Shown here piece by piece: positions 36,572-45,737 of a stretch of DNA of 64,000 bases. Made by a program: the position numbers and the translations under genes. Every line of letters begins with the position of its first letter. Positions within the stretch are counted from its first letter, which is position 1. The stretch is from positions 37,541 through 101,540 of the forward strand of contig NZ_CADIJY010000016.1 of assembly GCF_902859735.1 (NCBI RefSeq), in the 5' to 3' direction. The DNA is from Achromobacter aegrifaciens (GTDB taxonomy: Bacteria; Pseudomonadota; Gammaproteobacteria; Burkholderiales; Burkholderiaceae_B). The notes under the pieces are model-generated. The model was not told where the DNA came from and searched no databases. It was given only the letters and a program-made list of their open reading frames with translations.

Positions 36572-37588
36572 ATGATCACCCGTTTCAAGACCCGCATTCT
36601 TGTCCTGGCGACGGCGCTGTCCTGCGCCGTCGCCGGCGTCGCGTCCGCCGCCGACGTCAAACCGCGCCTGATCCGTTTCGGCTATGGCCTGAACGAGGAA
36701 AGCGTCCAGGGGCGCGCCGCGCGCCACCTGGCGCAGGAGCTGGAAAAAATCAGCGGCGGCAAGCTCAAGATGAAGACCTTCGGCTCGGCCAACCTGGGCT
36801 CGGACGAGCAGATGCAAAGCGCGCTGGTGGGCGGCGTGCAGGAAATGATGGTGGGGTCCACCGCGCCCCTGGCCGGCATGGTCAAGGAGTTCGGCGTGTT
36901 CGACCTGCCCTTCCTCTTCAACAGCGAAAAGGAAGCGGACGCCGTGCTGGACGGGCCTCTGGGCCAGGACATGCTGAAAAAGCTGGAAGCCAAGGGCATC
37001 ATCGGCCTGGTCTATTGGGAAAACGGCTTTCGTAACATGACCAACTCCAAGCGCCCCATCGCGCGCGCGGAAGACCTGCAAGGCATCAAGCTGCGCGTGA
37101 TGCAGAACCAGATCGCATTGGGCGTCTTCAATACGCTGGGCGCCAACGCCGTGCCCATGCCGTTCTCCGAGCTGTTCACCGCGCTGGAAACCCGCACCGT
37201 GGACGGCCAGGAAAACCCCATCACCACCATCCAGAGCAGCAAGTTCTACGAGGTTCAGCCCTATCTGACCATCACCCGCCACGTCTACACGCCCTGGGTG
37301 GTGCTGGCGTCCAAGAAATGGTGGGACACCCTGTCGCCGGAAGAACAGAAGCTGATCCGCCAGGCGGCCGCATCCTCGCGCGACTTTGAGCGCCAGGACA
37401 GCCGTGCGGACTCCCAAAAGGCCATGACCACGCTGGAAAAGGCCGGCATGAAGATCAACACGGTCTCGCCCGAAGAGATCGCGCGCATGCGCCAGAAGGT
37501 GCAGCCGGTGGTCGACAAGTACACGCAGGACCTCGGCCCAGAGCTGGTCAAGCAGCTCAACGACGAGATCCAGAAGGCGCGCAACTAA
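36572..37588 (+). CDS. dctP: TRAP transporter substrate-binding protein (DctP)
   Basis: 338 residues. A Sec signal peptide ends near AVAGVASA; the mature protein has the DctP fold with EKISGGKLKMKTFGSANLGSD, the carboxylate-binding arginine region LQGIKLRVMQNQ (the usual RxP is RVM here), and GQENPITTIQSSKFYEVQ. It binds an acid in the periplasm. The downstream dehydratase and LacI regulator suggest a sugar acid such as an aldonate. AAGGAGGA precedes the ATG. Confidence 0.94.
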   Translation: MITRFKTRILVLATALSCAVAGVASAADVKPRLIRFGYGLNEESVQGRAARHLAQELEKISGGKLKMKTFGSANLGSDEQMQSALVGGVQEMMVGSTAPLAGMVKEFGVFDLPFLFNSEKEADAVLDGPLGQDMLKKLEAKGIIGLVYWENGFRNMTNSKRPIARAEDLQGIKLRVMQNQIALGVFNTLGANAVPMPFSELFTALETRTVDGQENPITTIQSSKFYEVQPYLTITRHVYTPWVVLASKKWWDTLSPEEQKLIRQAAASSRDFERQDSRADSQKAMTTLEKAGMKINTVSPEEIARMRQKVQPVVDKYTQDLGPELVKQLNDEIQKARN

Positions 37589-37646
37589 GCCTTTGCGGCC
37601 CGCACGCGCGCCGGGCCGCCACGCAACCGCTGTAAACGAGAATCCC

Positions 37647-39428
37647 ATGTCCCAGACTCCCCGCAAGCTGCGCAGCCAGAAGTGGTTCGACGATCCGGCC
37701 CACGCCGACATGACGGCCATCTATGTCGAGCGCTACCTCAACTACGGCCTGACGCGCCAGGAACTGCAATCTGGGCGGCCGATCATCGGCATCGCTCAGA
37801 CCGGCAGCGACCTGGCGCCCTGCAACCGGCATCACCTGGCGCTGGCCGAGCGCATCAAGGCCGGCATCCGCGACGCGGGCGGCATCCCCATGGAGTTTCC
37901 CGTGCACCCGCTGGCCGAACAGGGCCGGCGCCCCACCGCCGCGCTGGACCGCAACCTGGCCTATCTGGGCCTGGTAGAGATCCTGCACGGCTATCCGCTG
38001 GACGGCGTGGTCCTGACCACCGGCTGCGACAAGACCACGCCCGCCTGCCTCATGGCCGCGGCCACCGTGGATATTCCCGCCATCGTGCTGTCCGGCGGGC
38101 CGATGCTGGACGGCTGGCACGACGGCCAGCGCGTCGGCTCCGGCACGGTCATCTGGCATGCGCGCAATCTGATGGCCGCGGGCAAGCTGGACTACGAAGG
38201 CTTCATGACGCTGGCCACGGCGTCGTCGCCGTCCGTCGGCCACTGCAACACCATGGGCACGGCGCTGTCGATGAACTCGCTGGCCGAAGCGCTGGGCATG
38301 TCGCTGCCCACCTGCGCCAGCATTCCCGCGCCGTACCGCGAGCGCGGCCAGATGGCCTACGCCACCGGGCTGCGTATCTGCGACATGGTGCGCGAGGACT
38401 TGCGCCCATCCCATATCCTGACGCGGCAGGCTTTCGAGAACGCCATCGTCGTGGCCTCGGCGCTGGGCGCCTCCAGCAACTGCCCGCCGCACCTCATCGC
38501 CATGGCCCGCCACGCCGGCATCGACCTGAGCCTGGACGACTGGCAGCGCTTGGGCGAAGACGTGCCGCTGCTGGTCAACTGTGTACCTGCGGGTGAGCAT
38601 CTGGGCGAAGGCTTTCACCGCGCGGGCGGCGTCCCGGCGGTGTTGCACGAACTGGCGGCAGCAGGCCGCCTGCATACCGATTGCGGCACCGTGTCCGGCA
38701 AGACCATCGGCGAGATCGCGGCTACGGCCAAGACCAACAATGCGGACGTCATCCGCAGCTGCGACGCGCCGCTCAGGCATCGCGCGGGATTCATCGTCCT
38801 CTCGGGCAACTTCTTCGACAGCGCCATCATCAAGATGTCGGTCGTCGGCGAAGCCTTCCGCCGCGCCTATCTGTCGGAGCCCGGTTCAGAGAACGCCTTC
38901 GAGGCGCGCGCCATCGTCTTCGAAGGCCCCGAGGACTACCACGCGCGCATCGAAGACCCCTCCCTGAACATCGACGAGCACTGCATCCTGGTGATCCGCG
39001 GCGCCGGCACCGTCGGCTACCCCGGCAGCGCGGAAGTGGTCAACATGGCGCCGCCCTCGCATCTGCTCAAGCGCGGCATAGACTCTCTGCCCTGCCTGGG
39101 CGACGGCCGCCAGAGCGGCACCTCGGCCAGCCCTTCGATCCTGAACATGTCGCCGGAAGCCGCGGTGGGCGGTGGCCTCGCGCTGTTGCGCACGGGCGAC
39201 CGCATCCGCGTCGACCTGAATCAGCGCTCGGTCACCGCCCTGGTGGATGAAACAGAAATGGAACGCCGCAAGCTGGAGCCGCCCTACCAGGCGCCGGAAT
39301 CTCAGACGCCGTGGCAAGAGCTGTACCGGCAACTGGTCGGCCAGCTTTCAACCGGTGGCTGCCTGGAGCCCGCCACCTTGTATCTGAAGGTCGTGGAAAC
39401 GCGGGGCGATCCCCGGCATTCGCATTGA
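37647..39428 (+). CDS. IlvD/Edd-family sugar-acid dehydratase
   Basis: 593 residues. Three cysteines typical of the [2Fe-2S] pentonate branch of IlvD/Edd are C59 (SDLAPCNRHH), C127 (TTGCDKTTP) and C200 (SVGHCNTMG), the same numbering as in L-arabinonate dehydratase as I recall it. The reaction is dehydration of an aldonate to a 2-keto-3-deoxy acid. With the TRAP importer 58 bases upstream and a LacI regulator, it supports catabolism of imported pentonate, hexonate or similar acid; the exact substrate is inference. ATG at 37647 is where similarity begins. Confidence 0.9.
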   Translation: MSQTPRKLRSQKWFDDPAHADMTAIYVERYLNYGLTRQELQSGRPIIGIAQTGSDLAPCNRHHLALAERIKAGIRDAGGIPMEFPVHPLAEQGRRPTAALDRNLAYLGLVEILHGYPLDGVVLTTGCDKTTPACLMAAATVDIPAIVLSGGPMLDGWHDGQRVGSGTVIWHARNLMAAGKLDYEGFMTLATASSPSVGHCNTMGTALSMNSLAEALGMSLPTCASIPAPYRERGQMAYATGLRICDMVREDLRPSHILTRQAFENAIVVASALGASSNCPPHLIAMARHAGIDLSLDDWQRLGEDVPLLVNCVPAGEHLGEGFHRAGGVPAVLHELAAAGRLHTDCGTVSGKTIGEIAATAKTNNADVIRSCDAPLRHRAGFIVLSGNFFDSAIIKMSVVGEAFRRAYLSEPGSENAFEARAIVFEGPEDYHARIEDPSLNIDEHCILVIRGAGTVGYPGSAEVVNMAPPSHLLKRGIDSLPCLGDGRQSGTSASPSILNMSPEAAVGGGLALLRTGDRIRVDLNQRSVTALVDETEMERRKLEPPYQAPESQTPWQELYRQLVGQLSTGGCLEPATLYLKVVETRGDPRHSH

Positions 39429-39437
39429 CGCCGGCGG

Positions 39438-39830
39438 CTACCGCGCTTGTCCGCTGCCGGCCTGCGGCCCCTGCGGCGCCGGCCGCGTGACAACATAGGC
39501 CGCGCTAGCCAGGAAGAACACGGCCACACCGGCGGCCAGCATCCACGACGGATGCGCGCCCCACCAGAACAGCACATAGCCCAGCGCCATGCCCAGGCAG
39601 GCGTAGGTCTTGCCCTTGCGCGATACCGCGCCCTGATCCCGCCAGGCGCGCAGGGCGGGACCGTAGGTCGGGCTATCCAGCAGCCATTTCTCCAGCCGCG
39701 GCGAAGAGCGCGAAAAGCAGGCCACCGCCAGGATCAGGAAAATGGTCGTAGGCATGACGGGCAGAAACGCGCCGATCACACCCAATGCCAGCATCAGGCA
39801 ACCCAGGCAGAGCCACAGTACTCTCATCAT
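39438..39830 (-). CDS. ybaN: YbaN-family (DUF454) inner-membrane protein
   Basis: 130 residues with the family pattern: GVIGAFLPVMPTTIFLILAVACFSRSSPRLEKWLL, then PTYGPALRAWRDQGAVSRKGKTYA, and two further membrane helices. Three or four membrane segments; the function of the family is unknown. Two adjacent ATGs exist (39830 and 39827). Convergent with the dehydratase gene, nine bases apart. Confidence 0.88.
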   Translation of the reverse strand: MMRVLWLCLGCLMLALGVIGAFLPVMPTTIFLILAVACFSRSSPRLEKWLLDSPTYGPALRAWRDQGAVSRKGKTYACLGMALGYVLFWWGAHPSWMLAAGVAVFFLASAAYVVTRPAPQGPQAGSGQAR

Positions 39831-40038
39831 GATGGGCAGCAGGATATCCCAGGTTTTCCGCTCGCTTCAAACGCGCCGCGCAAAGCGCCGGTTTTCCGGC
39901 CGCCGGTATGGGGCGGATCACTTAGCCGCGTCGCGGCAACAGTAGAGAATAATTTGGAATATATATTCACAAATTGGAATTATTGAATAAAAATCGAACG
40001 TGCGCGGGTCCCCGCGCTTCCCGTAGCAAGGAACTGCC

Positions 40039-41535
40039 ATGCGCAACGCTAGCGATTTGCTGGAAGACTCTTACCGCCGCACCGACCGGGCGATGCTGCC
40101 TCTGCTCTGGCTGCTGTTTGCCGTCGGCCTGTGCTTGGCCCCACAATACGGACGCTGGGGCGCCGCCATCGGCGTCGGCTTGGCCGCCGCAGGCATACCG
40201 TCGCTGTTGATACTCTGGCGGCCCGGCCGCTTGAGTACCCGCCTGGTCGTGGCCTGTAGCCTGATGGTGCTGGCCGCGCTCCATATCCATCTGATGTCCG
40301 GCATGGCCGAGATCCATTTCGGCATCTTCGTGCTGCTCTCGCTGCTGCTGGCCTATCGCGACTGGCGCACCATCCTGTGCGCGGCCGTCGTCATCGCGCT
40401 GCATCACCTGTCCTTCAACTTCCTGCAGCAATGGGGCTACGGAACAATTTGCTTCACCGAGCCGAGCCTGCCCATGGTGCTGTTGCACGCAGCCTATGTG
40501 GTGGTGCAGGCTGCCGCGCTAGGCTGGCTGGCCTGGAAAATGGAACGGGCCGCGGTGGCGGCCGAGGAACTGGCCCGACTCAGTGCGCATATCGGCCGTG
40601 AGGCTGGCGTGTTCGACCTGCGCTTTGGCGGCATGAGCATGGACAGCAGCCTGGGCCGCAGCTTCAAGGCCACGATGGACGCCGTGCACCGGACCCTGAG
40701 CGGCGTAAGGAACACCGCCACCGCTCTTTCCGCCGCCTCGCGCGACATCATGCAGGACAACCAGCAGCTCGAAGAACGCACCCGGACCCAGGCCGACTCC
40801 CTGGAGCGGACCGTTGCATCGATGCGCGACCTGGCCGCCAATGTCCATGACAACGCCGGCAACGCCTTGCAGGCCCGGCAGCTGAGCGACGAAGCGCGGC
40901 GCATCGCGGACACGGGCAGCGCCGCGGTAGCAGGCGTGGCGACGGTGATGGGAGAAATCCAGCAGGAAGCCAACAAGATCTCCGAAATCACCGGCTTGAT
41001 CGACAGCATCGCATTCCAGACCAACATCCTCGCCTTGAACGCGGCGGTGGAAGCAGCCCGCGCCGGTGAAAGCGGGCGAGGCTTCGCGGTCGTCGCCACC
41101 GAGGTCCGCGCGCTGGCCCAACGCAGCGCCAGCGCCGCGCGCGAGATCCGCACCCTGATCGACGGCTCGCTGGAGAAGACCAGCAGCGGTTTCCGCCAGG
41201 CCGACCATGCCGCCGGCGTGATCCGCGAAGTCGTGGCCAGCATCGAGCGCGTGGCCGCCATCGTCGGTCAGATCGGCGACGCGGGCCGGGTCCAGGGTAC
41301 GGACATCGACGAAGTCAACCAGGCCGTGACCCAGATGGACGAACTGACCCGGCAGAACGCGGCCCGGGTAGCCCAGGCCGCCGACGCCTCGGCGGCCCTC
41401 CAATCGCAGGCGACCGAGCTGCTGCAAGCCGTGGGCGTATTCCGCCTGCAGGATGAACGGCAGCCGCAAGCGCAGTCCGCCCCGAGGGCGGCCGCTCCAG
41501 GGCGCACCGCGCCGCTGGCGCTGGCGAGCGGCTAA
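40039..41535 (+). CDS. Methyl-accepting chemotaxis protein with polytopic membrane sensor
   Basis: 498 residues. Residues about 20-165 contain six hydrophobic segments instead of the usual periplasmic sensor flanked by two. Within them are histidines H82, H84, H93, H122, H123 and H150, which could bind a metal, haem or other ligand. No HAMP domain is obvious. The C-terminal signalling domain is intact, including the hairpin tip region SIAFQTNILALNAAVEAARAGE and RGFAVVATEVRALAQRS. It should act with CheW/CheA in taxis or a related pathway. AAGGAA precedes the ATG; the upstream region is unusually AT-rich. Confidence 0.93.
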   Translation: MRNASDLLEDSYRRTDRAMLPLLWLLFAVGLCLAPQYGRWGAAIGVGLAAAGIPSLLILWRPGRLSTRLVVACSLMVLAALHIHLMSGMAEIHFGIFVLLSLLLAYRDWRTILCAAVVIALHHLSFNFLQQWGYGTICFTEPSLPMVLLHAAYVVVQAAALGWLAWKMERAAVAAEELARLSAHIGREAGVFDLRFGGMSMDSSLGRSFKATMDAVHRTLSGVRNTATALSAASRDIMQDNQQLEERTRTQADSLERTVASMRDLAANVHDNAGNALQARQLSDEARRIADTGSAAVAGVATVMGEIQQEANKISEITGLIDSIAFQTNILALNAAVEAARAGESGRGFAVVATEVRALAQRSASAAREIRTLIDGSLEKTSSGFRQADHAAGVIREVVASIERVAAIVGQIGDAGRVQGTDIDEVNQAVTQMDELTRQNAARVAQAADASAALQSQATELLQAVGVFRLQDERQPQAQSAPRAAAPGRTAPLALASG

Positions 41536-41646
41536 GACCCGGAATTGCGCGAAACGCCTGCCGCCAGCAGCCGCTTCACCGTCCTTTGCAGGGCCGGACT
41601 TTCATGGAAGAATCATTGTCTCCCATGGCTCCAGCCCCCAACGACC

Positions 41647-42285
41647 ATGACTCCCTTTGCTTCCATACTCGCTATCCTCGGTGCGCTGTGGCTCGGAGCC
41701 ATGCTGCCGGGACCAAGCTTCATCATCGTCGCGCGCAAGGCCATCGGCCAGTCCCGCTGGGACGGCCTGGCCTCGGCCTTCGGCATGGGCGCAGGCGGCA
41801 TGCTGTTCGCCGGCCTGGCGCTGGCGGGGCTGTATTCCCTGTTGCAAAGCGTGGAATGGCTGTACGTCGCGCTGAAAATCGCGGGCGGCGCCTATCTGCT
41901 TTACGTGGCTGCCGGCATCTGGCGCAACGCCAGGCAGCCTTTTGCCATGCCCGGCAGCAGCGCGCCAGCATCACGCAATGGACGTCGTTCCTTCTGGATC
42001 GGTCTCACGACCCAGTTGAGCAACCCCAAGACGGCCATCTGGTATGGCAGCATCTTCGCCGCGCTGCTGCCTCAGCATCCGCCGGCATGGACCTATTTCG
42101 CGCTGCCGCCCCTGGTGTTCCTGGTCGAATTCGGCTGGTATGCGATCGTGGCGCTCTGTTTTTCGACCAAGGGCCCGCGCGAGGTTTATCTACGGGCGAA
42201 GCAATGGATAGACCGGGCAGCGGCGGGCGTTATTGCGGCGCTGGGCTTGCGGCTGATTCTTAATGCGCCCAAAAACGGAATCTAG
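41647..42285 (+). CDS. LysE/RhtB-family amino-acid exporter
   Basis: 212 residues with about six membrane segments. Family landmarks: LGAMLPGPSFIIVARKAIGQSRWDGLASAFGMGAG, WLYVALKIAGGAYLLYVAAGIWRN, and GLTTQLSNPKTAIWYGSIFAALLP. It probably exports an amino acid or analogue; the substrate is not determinable. The ATG at 41647 is where similarity starts but has no clear Shine-Dalgarno. Confidence 0.9.
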   Translation: MTPFASILAILGALWLGAMLPGPSFIIVARKAIGQSRWDGLASAFGMGAGGMLFAGLALAGLYSLLQSVEWLYVALKIAGGAYLLYVAAGIWRNARQPFAMPGSSAPASRNGRRSFWIGLTTQLSNPKTAIWYGSIFAALLPQHPPAWTYFALPPLVFLVEFGWYAIVALCFSTKGPREVYLRAKQWIDRAAAGVIAALGLRLILNAPKNGI

Positions 42286-42375
42286 GAAAAGTCGGGTTTC
42301 CGATGCGCAACACGAGCAGCCGCAGCAGATAGAAGCCACGCCGCGGGTGGCGCTTCCCTGCAGACAGGCAAGAAC

Positions 42376-42570
42376 TTACCGCAGCTTTTGCTGATAGAGC
42401 TCTTGCGCGCCTTCCAATGAGGCGCGCATTCCGTAAATCGTGCCTCCGCCGCCGCGGCTGAACCATAGTTCGTACTGCCACATCCCGTCCACGAAGACCC
42501 GGGAGATCGTCCAGCCCGCTGGCCCTTGCCAGTAATAGTCGTCCCGCTGCGTCCATTCCTCATCGATCAT
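42376..42570 (-). CDS. SOS-controlled 64-residue protein of unknown function
   Basis: A small acidic-aromatic protein (begins MIDEEWTQRDDYYWQGP) with five Trp and five Tyr residues, no signal peptide and no membrane segment. The ATG at 42570 has AGAGGGG seven bases upstream. A near-perfect LexA box is centred about 68 bases upstream of the start codon and no other gene is placed to use it. The sequence around WTISRVFVDGMWQYELWF and the C-terminal helix look like a compact beta-alpha fold. I do not recognise a family. Expression after DNA damage is predicted. Confidence 0.72.
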   Translation of the reverse strand: MIDEEWTQRDDYYWQGPAGWTISRVFVDGMWQYELWFSRGGGGTIYGMRASLEGAQELYQQKLR

Positions 42571-42627
42571 GCTTCGTCCCCTCTCGGCCGAAACCGGGCC
42601 GAATTGCGCTGCTGCCGACCTCAAATA

Positions 42628-42647
42628 TACTGTATTTTTATACAGTA
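42628..42647 (-). promoter_or_regulatory. LexA (SOS) box
   Basis: TACTGTATTTTTATACAGTA fits the LexA consensus CTGT-N8-ACAG with the preferred T/A-rich centre. The dyad extends to 42624-42651 with 11-base arms. It is located 58 bases upstream of the 64-residue gene, where LexA would block transcription. Confidence 0.85.
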
Positions 42648-42729
42648 TATTGAGCCGCAGCATGACGGCCTAGGGGGTATCGAGAAGGCTGACGGATGCA
42701 GGTATTCCCGGGCTCAGCCCGGCAGGCGG

Positions 42730-44310
42730 TTACGCAATCTGCATCTCACGCCGCGCCTGCTTGTCTGCATACATCAATTGATCTGCTTCCCTGAGGACGG
42801 CCTGCAGCGCGCTGGCCGATGGGTCGGCATTCACAATGCCAAAGCTCGCGCCGGCGTAGTGAAAACTGCAGTCGTCCAGGGTGTAGATGCCGCTGAGCAA
42901 CGGGGCCAGGCGCGTGCGCATTGTTTCAACCACAGCATCAGCCGTCGGCCCTGACCTTGCGCCCAAGCCAACGACGACGAATTCGTCGCCCCCCCATCGA
43001 CCCAGCACCTCTCCAGAACGCAGGCCTGCCGACAGACGTCGGCCAACCTCGATCAAGAATTTGTCGCCGATGTCGTGGCCGTAGGTATCGTTAATCGTCT
43101 TGAACCCATCCAGATCTATAAACGCGACTTGAACAGACCGCTGCGTCCGATTCGCTTCCGAGAAATACCGCTCCAACTCCGCCATGATCGCTCGCCGATT
43201 CGGCAAGCCGGTAAGCGCATCATGGTTGGCGGCATGCCGTTCATCTTGGCGGCGTCTCACCATTTGCGCGACCACATGGCTGGAGAGAAGGATCAGGACC
43301 AGACCGACCATCGCCACCAATCCCGTCGCCCACATATGCCGCTTGCGCATGGGCGCCAAAGATTCCAGCGAGGCCAGCGTGATCAAGTGGTATTGCCCAT
43401 TAGCCAGCGCCTGCCGCCTCGCCAGATAGGGCCTGCCATCGATGAGCCAACGGCCGGATTGGATGGAGCCGGGTATGGCGCGAATATCCAGGGGTTCGCC
43501 GAGGTCTTCATCGCCATCGGAAGGCAGTACCGAATCGGCAGGTAAAAGGGCTGCGACATTACGCAGCATGAACGGCTCGGACGAAGCCGTGGTTACCCTT
43601 CCCTGGCGATTCACAACCAACGCGATATGTCGCCCGGCCAGGTAAAGCGCCACATCCGGCGCATCGAACTTTACCGTCACCGAGCCCTGCGGCATGTCAT
43701 TCGAGTCTTCGATGCGGCTGGCGACGAAATACGATGGACTCTTGTTCAACCGGGCAATGCCGAAGTAACTGCCATAGCCATCACGCAATGCGTCTTCGAG
43801 ATAAGCCCGACCCGAATAGATCATGCCGACGATGCTGTCGGGTTCCGCCCAGTTACTGGCCGTCACCGTATCGTCCGACATATTGTTCATATAAATGCGG
43901 GCGTATCGCAGATCGCTGGCCAGCTCATTCATGAAGTCGCCTACCCTGCGCACCAATGGATCCCGCGTAAACAGGGCCGCTCGCTGCTCTCGAGACAAGT
44001 CGGCTGCGCCGGGTGGATCCGTACGGTAACGGACGGCAAGCTGGATCACTTGGCCCTGGCGGGCCACCATGTTCGCTACGCTCACCATCTCGGTGAATAA
44101 CCGATCCATGACGCGCGCAGTAATTCTTGCCTCGTATTCGGCGCTGGCGGCTAGGCTGTCCAGCCGCGATGCCTCCATTCCCTGCGACATCCAGCGTGCA
44201 ATAGCTATCACCAACGCAAACCATGCCAGGGCCAGACCGAGCGTCACGCGACGCACGAGGGAATGGCCCTGCCGTTCACGTCTACCTTGTCGCGACAATT
44301 CTTCGCTCAC
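42730..44310 (-). CDS. Diguanylate cyclase with periplasmic sensor domain
   Basis: 526 residues. A membrane segment at about 22-42, a periplasmic region of about 280 residues of dCache/CHASE-like appearance, a second membrane helix (WATGLVAMVGLVLILLSSHVV), then a GGDEF domain with the active motif RWGGDEF intact. It should make cyclic di-GMP in the cytosol in response to an extracytoplasmic signal. The inhibitory I-site, normally RxxD five residues before GGDEF, reads RSGE, so product inhibition may be weak or lost. No EAL domain. In this window the output could be the LapA-like adhesin, though no direct link is encoded. Confidence 0.93.
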   Translation of the reverse strand: MSEELSRQGRRERQGHSLVRRVTLGLALAWFALVIAIARWMSQGMEASRLDSLAASAEYEARITARVMDRLFTEMVSVANMVARQGQVIQLAVRYRTDPPGAADLSREQRAALFTRDPLVRRVGDFMNELASDLRYARIYMNNMSDDTVTASNWAEPDSIVGMIYSGRAYLEDALRDGYGSYFGIARLNKSPSYFVASRIEDSNDMPQGSVTVKFDAPDVALYLAGRHIALVVNRQGRVTTASSEPFMLRNVAALLPADSVLPSDGDEDLGEPLDIRAIPGSIQSGRWLIDGRPYLARRQALANGQYHLITLASLESLAPMRKRHMWATGLVAMVGLVLILLSSHVVAQMVRRRQDERHAANHDALTGLPNRRAIMAELERYFSEANRTQRSVQVAFIDLDGFKTINDTYGHDIGDKFLIEVGRRLSAGLRSGEVLGRWGGDEFVVVGLGARSGPTADAVVETMRTRLAPLLSGIYTLDDCSFHYAGASFGIVNADPSASALQAVLREADQLMYADKQARREMQIA

Positions 44311-44635
44311 AGGGTCCCCTGATTCAAACCAACGGCCTTAGGCAATCATCGGCCAATCCGCCAGTTGTACTGAAAGGAAATGTCTGGCGGCCGGTCAATG
44401 GAACGTGGCCAAAATGTTCGGCCACACGCTAATGAATCGCCATATTTCCATTATGCGTGGCTTACTTCAATATGATTCGGCGATTTACCGCGAACTGCGC
44501 AGAACGCACAGGCTTGTGTAAATGCAGGGCTAACGGCTGGCGTCGATAGCTGAAGAGTTTTCGCGCCTTTGCCATTGCCCCGCGAAAACCATGCTTTGTG
44601 GCATGGCGCGTGGCATGCAACGGACGAAACCCAAA
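44311..44635. other. Intergenic stretch, no gene seen
   Basis: Between the diguanylate cyclase and the tRNA-Val terminator. Several short frames are open on both strands, but none has a ribosome-binding site or recognisable product. Base composition is lower in G+C than the flanking genes. No integrase remnant or attachment-site duplication was found here. Confidence 0.5.
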
Positions 44636-44671
44636 CAAAAAAGCCGCCAGATCATTGATCTAGCGGCTTTC
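44636..44671 (-). terminator. Terminator of the tRNA-Val transcript
   Basis: On the minus strand AAAGCCGC...GGCGGCTTTTTT forms a stem-loop with six T, 35 bases past the tRNA 3' end. Confidence 0.88.
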
Positions 44672-44705
44672 TCTTTGCCGTGCTTGACAGCACTTTGCAG
44701 GAATT

Positions 44706-44782
44706 TGGTAGGCGGTATTGGAATCGAACCAACGACCTCCACGATGTCAACGTGGCGCTCTAACCAGCTGAGCTAACCGCCT
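44706..44782 (-). tRNA. tRNA-Val (anticodon GAC)
   Basis: 77 bases including encoded CCA. On the minus strand acceptor AGGCGGT pairs with ACCGCCT, T-loop TTCGATT is enclosed by GTTGG/CCAAT, and anticodon stem CCACG/CGTGG holds loop TTGACAT, giving GAC. Confidence 0.96.
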
Positions 44783-44795
44783 GCAAAGAAGAAGA

Positions 44796-44824
44796 ATTAT
44801 ATAGTGCTTTTTTAAACTATGCAA
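44796..44824 (-). promoter_or_regulatory. Promoter of tRNA-Val
   Basis: A perfect -10 TATAAT (complement of 44796-44801), a 17-base spacer and a -35-like TTGCAT (44819-44824). The predicted start is a few bases ahead of the tRNA 5' end. Confidence 0.7.
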
Positions 44825-45005
44825 ATCGTCTGGCAAGATTTTTTGCATTATTTATTGCGCTTCGAAGTTTGCGGCGTTTGCGAGGTTTACTTTCGCATGC
44901 CTTCAAGCTTGTCTGCGCAACGCGTTTTGAAGTGCCAGTTCCTGGGAACCTTGGACGCCGCTTTTCAGCCTTGCCCCACTACTTCAAACCGCCTGCACCA
45001 CACTA

Positions 45006-45668
45006 CTAATTTCCCTTCAGCTTCGCGTCTGCCGCTTGCGCCGCAGCAACGAAGAACGAGATTCTATCAGAACTTTTAATTCCTTGCTCAAGCTCCACGC
45101 CGCTACTTACATCGACCGCCCAAGGCCTGACCAATTCCACGGCCTGCCCGACGTTTTCCGCGTTCAAGCCGCCCGACAGGATCAGGGGCCGAGACACCGG
45201 ATCGGCCCTCACTTCGTCAAGCAACGCGTAGTCGAAACCATGACCGCTGCCACCGTAGCCCGCGCTGTAGCTGTCGAACAGCCAGCCCGCGGCTTCGCCA
45301 TAGGCGCGGCATGTGGAGGCCAGGTTTTCCGCGGTGTCCAGGCCGGGCGCGCCGGCACGGAATGCCCGCAAAAAACGATGACCGTAGTGCGCGCAGTCCT
45401 GCGGCGTTTCATCGCCATGGAACTGCAGCAGCTCCGGCTTGACCTGGTCCAGCACGGCCTGCACCTCGGCCTCTTGCGCATTCACGAACAAGGCCACCAC
45501 GTCGACAAAGGCGGGCACCATGCGCCGCAACTGGGCTGCGCGCGTCGGCGTCAGGCAACGCTTGCTCTTGGGGTAAAACACAAAGCCGATCGCATCGACG
45601 CCTGCCGCGACGGCGGCGTCGATATCCTGTTCCCGGGTCAATCCACAGATCTTGATGCGTGTGCGCAT
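45006..45668 (-). CDS. trpF: Phosphoribosylanthranilate isomerase
   Basis: 220 residues. Begins MRTRIKICGLTREQDIDAAV, with the catalytic Cys at 8 (KICGLT); GFVFYPKSKRCL, LLQFHGDE, and the phosphate-binding LSGGLNAENV and DVSSGVE of the TIM barrel follow. It converts N-(5-phosphoribosyl)anthranilate to the carboxyphenylamino-deoxyribulose phosphate in tryptophan synthesis. Downstream comes a non-coding stretch and tRNA-Val rather than trpB-trpA, which follow trpF in many relatives. Confidence 0.96.
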   Translation of the reverse strand: MRTRIKICGLTREQDIDAAVAAGVDAIGFVFYPKSKRCLTPTRAAQLRRMVPAFVDVVALFVNAQEAEVQAVLDQVKPELLQFHGDETPQDCAHYGHRFLRAFRAGAPGLDTAENLASTCRAYGEAAGWLFDSYSAGYGGSGHGFDYALLDEVRADPVSRPLILSGGLNAENVGQAVELVRPWAVDVSSGVELEQGIKSSDRISFFVAAAQAADAKLKGN

Positions 45669-45737
45669 GAAACTCTTCGCTGGCTTGGCCGCCCTGCGCG
45701 GCCGGTCGAATCAGTATATCCGGCGTGCAGGCAGCGC

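Noticed and set aside
44311-44705. Integrase remnant or attachment site next to tRNA-Val
   Set aside because: Short frames end near the tRNA, but none resembles an integrase, and no duplicated tRNA 3' end was seen.
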